From the NCBI GenBank assembly GCA_050246915.1, contig JBFWVD010000105.1:1-15237 (forward strand): a DNA stretch of 15,237 nucleotides, in the 5' to 3' direction. Below the pieces are notes generated by a model that was given only the letters and a program-made list of their open reading frames with translations, made no database searches and was not told the DNA's origin. The translations under genes were made by a program, and so were the position numbers. This DNA comes from JBFWVD01 sp050246915 (GTDB lineage Bacteria > Actinomycetota > Acidimicrobiia > Acidimicrobiales > Ilumatobacteraceae). Positions 14,871 through 15,237 of the stretch are shown one piece after another (within the stretch, counting starts at the first letter, position 1; each line of letters opens with the position of its first letter).

Positions 14871-14886
14871 GGACGTGACGCCGGCG

Positions 14887-14932
14887 CATGGCATGGAAGA
14901 GGTCAGGGGTTCAATTCCCCTCAGCTCCACCA
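14887..14932 (+). other. tRNA-Ala (GGC) 3' half, probable att site
   Basis: Anticodon loop ATGGCAT (GGC at 14890-14892), 3' stem strand, variable loop, T arm AGGGG-TTCAATT-CCCCT (14905-14921), 3' acceptor strand CAGCTCC (14922-14928), discriminator A and an encoded CCA (14930-14932). The T at 14926 is position 70, consistent with the G3:U70 pair that marks tRNA-Ala. The 5' half is missing: upstream sequence does not form a D arm or acceptor strand. It is therefore a tRNA remnant of the type produced when an integrase inserts at the anticodon loop. Confidence 0.88.
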
Positions 14933-14968
14933 GGTCAGAGGCGGTTTCTGGTCGTAGGCTCGGAAGGG

Positions 14969-14992
14969 CAGGGACAGAAACAGGGACGGTTC
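14969..14992 (+). repeat. CAGGGAC direct repeat upstream of the second integrase
   Basis: CAGGGAC occurs at 14969-14975 and again at 14981-14987, a 12-base period equal to that of the GGGGACCCTA pair on the other side of the tRNA-Ala fragment. Probably arm-type binding sites of the second integrase. Confidence 0.45.
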
Positions 14993-15008
14993 CGTTAGAG
15001 TCCCGCGC

Positions 15009-15116
15009 ATGTCGATCGAGACCTTGCCAAGCGGGAAGTACCGAGCCGTCGTGCGTGTCCCTGGCGCGAAGAAGCACGGACCGCCCCGGAGCACCAAGAG
15101 GGAAGCCAAGAACTGA
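15009..15116 (+). pseudogene. Second tyrosine integrase, cut after about 35 codons by an IS
   Basis: From an ATG at 15009 the frame gives a 35-residue peptide beginning MSIETLPSGKYRAVVRVPG and ending KREAKN before TGA. This matches the start of phage integrases, where a Leu-Pro-Ser-Gly-Lys-Tyr/Trp beta-sheet opens the AP2-like arm-binding domain and ends in a T-K-x-E-A helix. Everything after it is missing; from 15114 the sequence belongs to an IS3-type element. The gene starts 76 bases past the tRNA-Ala fragment and points away from it, as an integrase of a second element at the same att site would. TAGAGT at 14996-15001, 7 bases before the ATG, suggests a leaderless start. Confidence 0.7.
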
Positions 15117-15237
15117 AGTTCACCCCGTTGGACGGACAGGTTGTTATGCGGCGATGCCGTCACCGCGACGGTAGTACAGGTTCTCCCAGTCGATGGGGCT
15201 GTTGTAGTTGTTCGATGAGTGCAGGCGGCGGGCGTTG
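15114..15237 (-). mobile_element. IS3-family insertion sequence, transposase-3' end, continues off the window
   Basis: The probable terminus is the TG at 15114, since IS3-family ends begin 5'-TG and the first bases, TGAAGTTCACCCC, look like such an inverted repeat. The transposase reading frame ends 28 bases inside. The other end and the target duplication lie outside the window, so the exact boundary is inferred. Confidence 0.65.
15144..15237 (-). CDS. IS3-family transposase (OrfB), C-terminal 30 residues
   Basis: The reverse strand enters at the right edge and reads 30 residues to a TAA at 15144-15146, beginning NARRLHSSNNYNSPIDWE. The N-x-R-R-L-H-S-x5-SPIDWE pattern is the C-terminal end of the DDE integrase-core domain of IS3-family OrfB transposases, just after the catalytic glutamate, which lies outside the window. 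The remaining tail (NLYYRRGDGIAA) is the usual short basic end. The enzyme cuts and joins DNA strands to move the element. Its insertion interrupts the second integrase. Whether the rest of the transposase is intact cannot be seen. Confidence 0.8.
   Translation of the reverse strand, partial: NARRLHSSNNYNSPIDWENLYYRRGDGIAA

Noticed and set aside
14835..15077. Reverse-strand frame containing VELRGIEPLTSSMP
   Set aside because: This peptide is a familiar artefact of translating tRNA-Ala 3' ends; it confirms the tRNA fragment and not a gene.

Overview
The window is GC-rich DNA from an actinobacterium. Short 4-base gene overlaps, GTG starts, leaderless-looking promoters, SARP/BTAD and DUF433/DUF5615 families suggest a lineage such as Acidimicrobiia, but that placement is inference. 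It is a mosaic of ordinary catabolic genes, a signalling operon and several recombination scars.

Bases 1-3870 hold a catabolic neighbourhood. On the minus strand a flavin-dependent luciferase-family monooxygenase is coupled by a 1-base overlap to an alpha/beta hydrolase that runs off the left edge. A divergent TetR regulator follows, then a decayed fragment resembling a CoA-transferase beta subunit, then a complete fumarylacetoacetate-hydrolase-family enzyme. Together they look like degradation of a lipid or ring-derived acid under TetR control.

Bases 4143-5986 hold the first unusual structure. Two exact 900-bp tandem units each start with the 3' half of a tRNA-Met (CAT) gene and carry one DUF433 antitoxin / DUF5615 PIN-like toxin pair; a third, divergent tRNA-Met 3' fragment closes the array. 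No recombinase gene lies inside. The arrangement looks like small toxin-antitoxin cassettes at a tRNA-type attachment site.

Bases 6184-12886 hold a signalling locus: a small divergent gene of unknown function, then four genes each overlapping the next by 4 bases. They encode an HtrA-like lipoprotein protease with a PDZ domain, an ECF sigma factor, a zinc-finger membrane anti-sigma factor with a large outer domain, and a two-pass membrane protein with an outer SAF-like domain and an inner SARP-type winged helix plus BTAD-like helices. A small SHOCT membrane protein follows. The set could be an envelope-sensing pathway with two transcriptional outputs (sigma release and the membrane-tethered SARP), with the protease as sensor or effector. 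This is the strongest candidate for an undescribed system here.

Bases 13511-15237 are an integration boundary. A tyrosine integrase reads leftward away from the 3' half of a tRNA-Ala (GGC) gene. On the other side of that fragment, a second integrase reads rightward but is cut after about 35 codons by the end of an IS3-family element whose transposase C-terminus enters from the right edge. Short GGGAC-type direct repeats surround the att-like sites. Stretches without genes are 3871-4142, 5987-6183 and 12887-13510.
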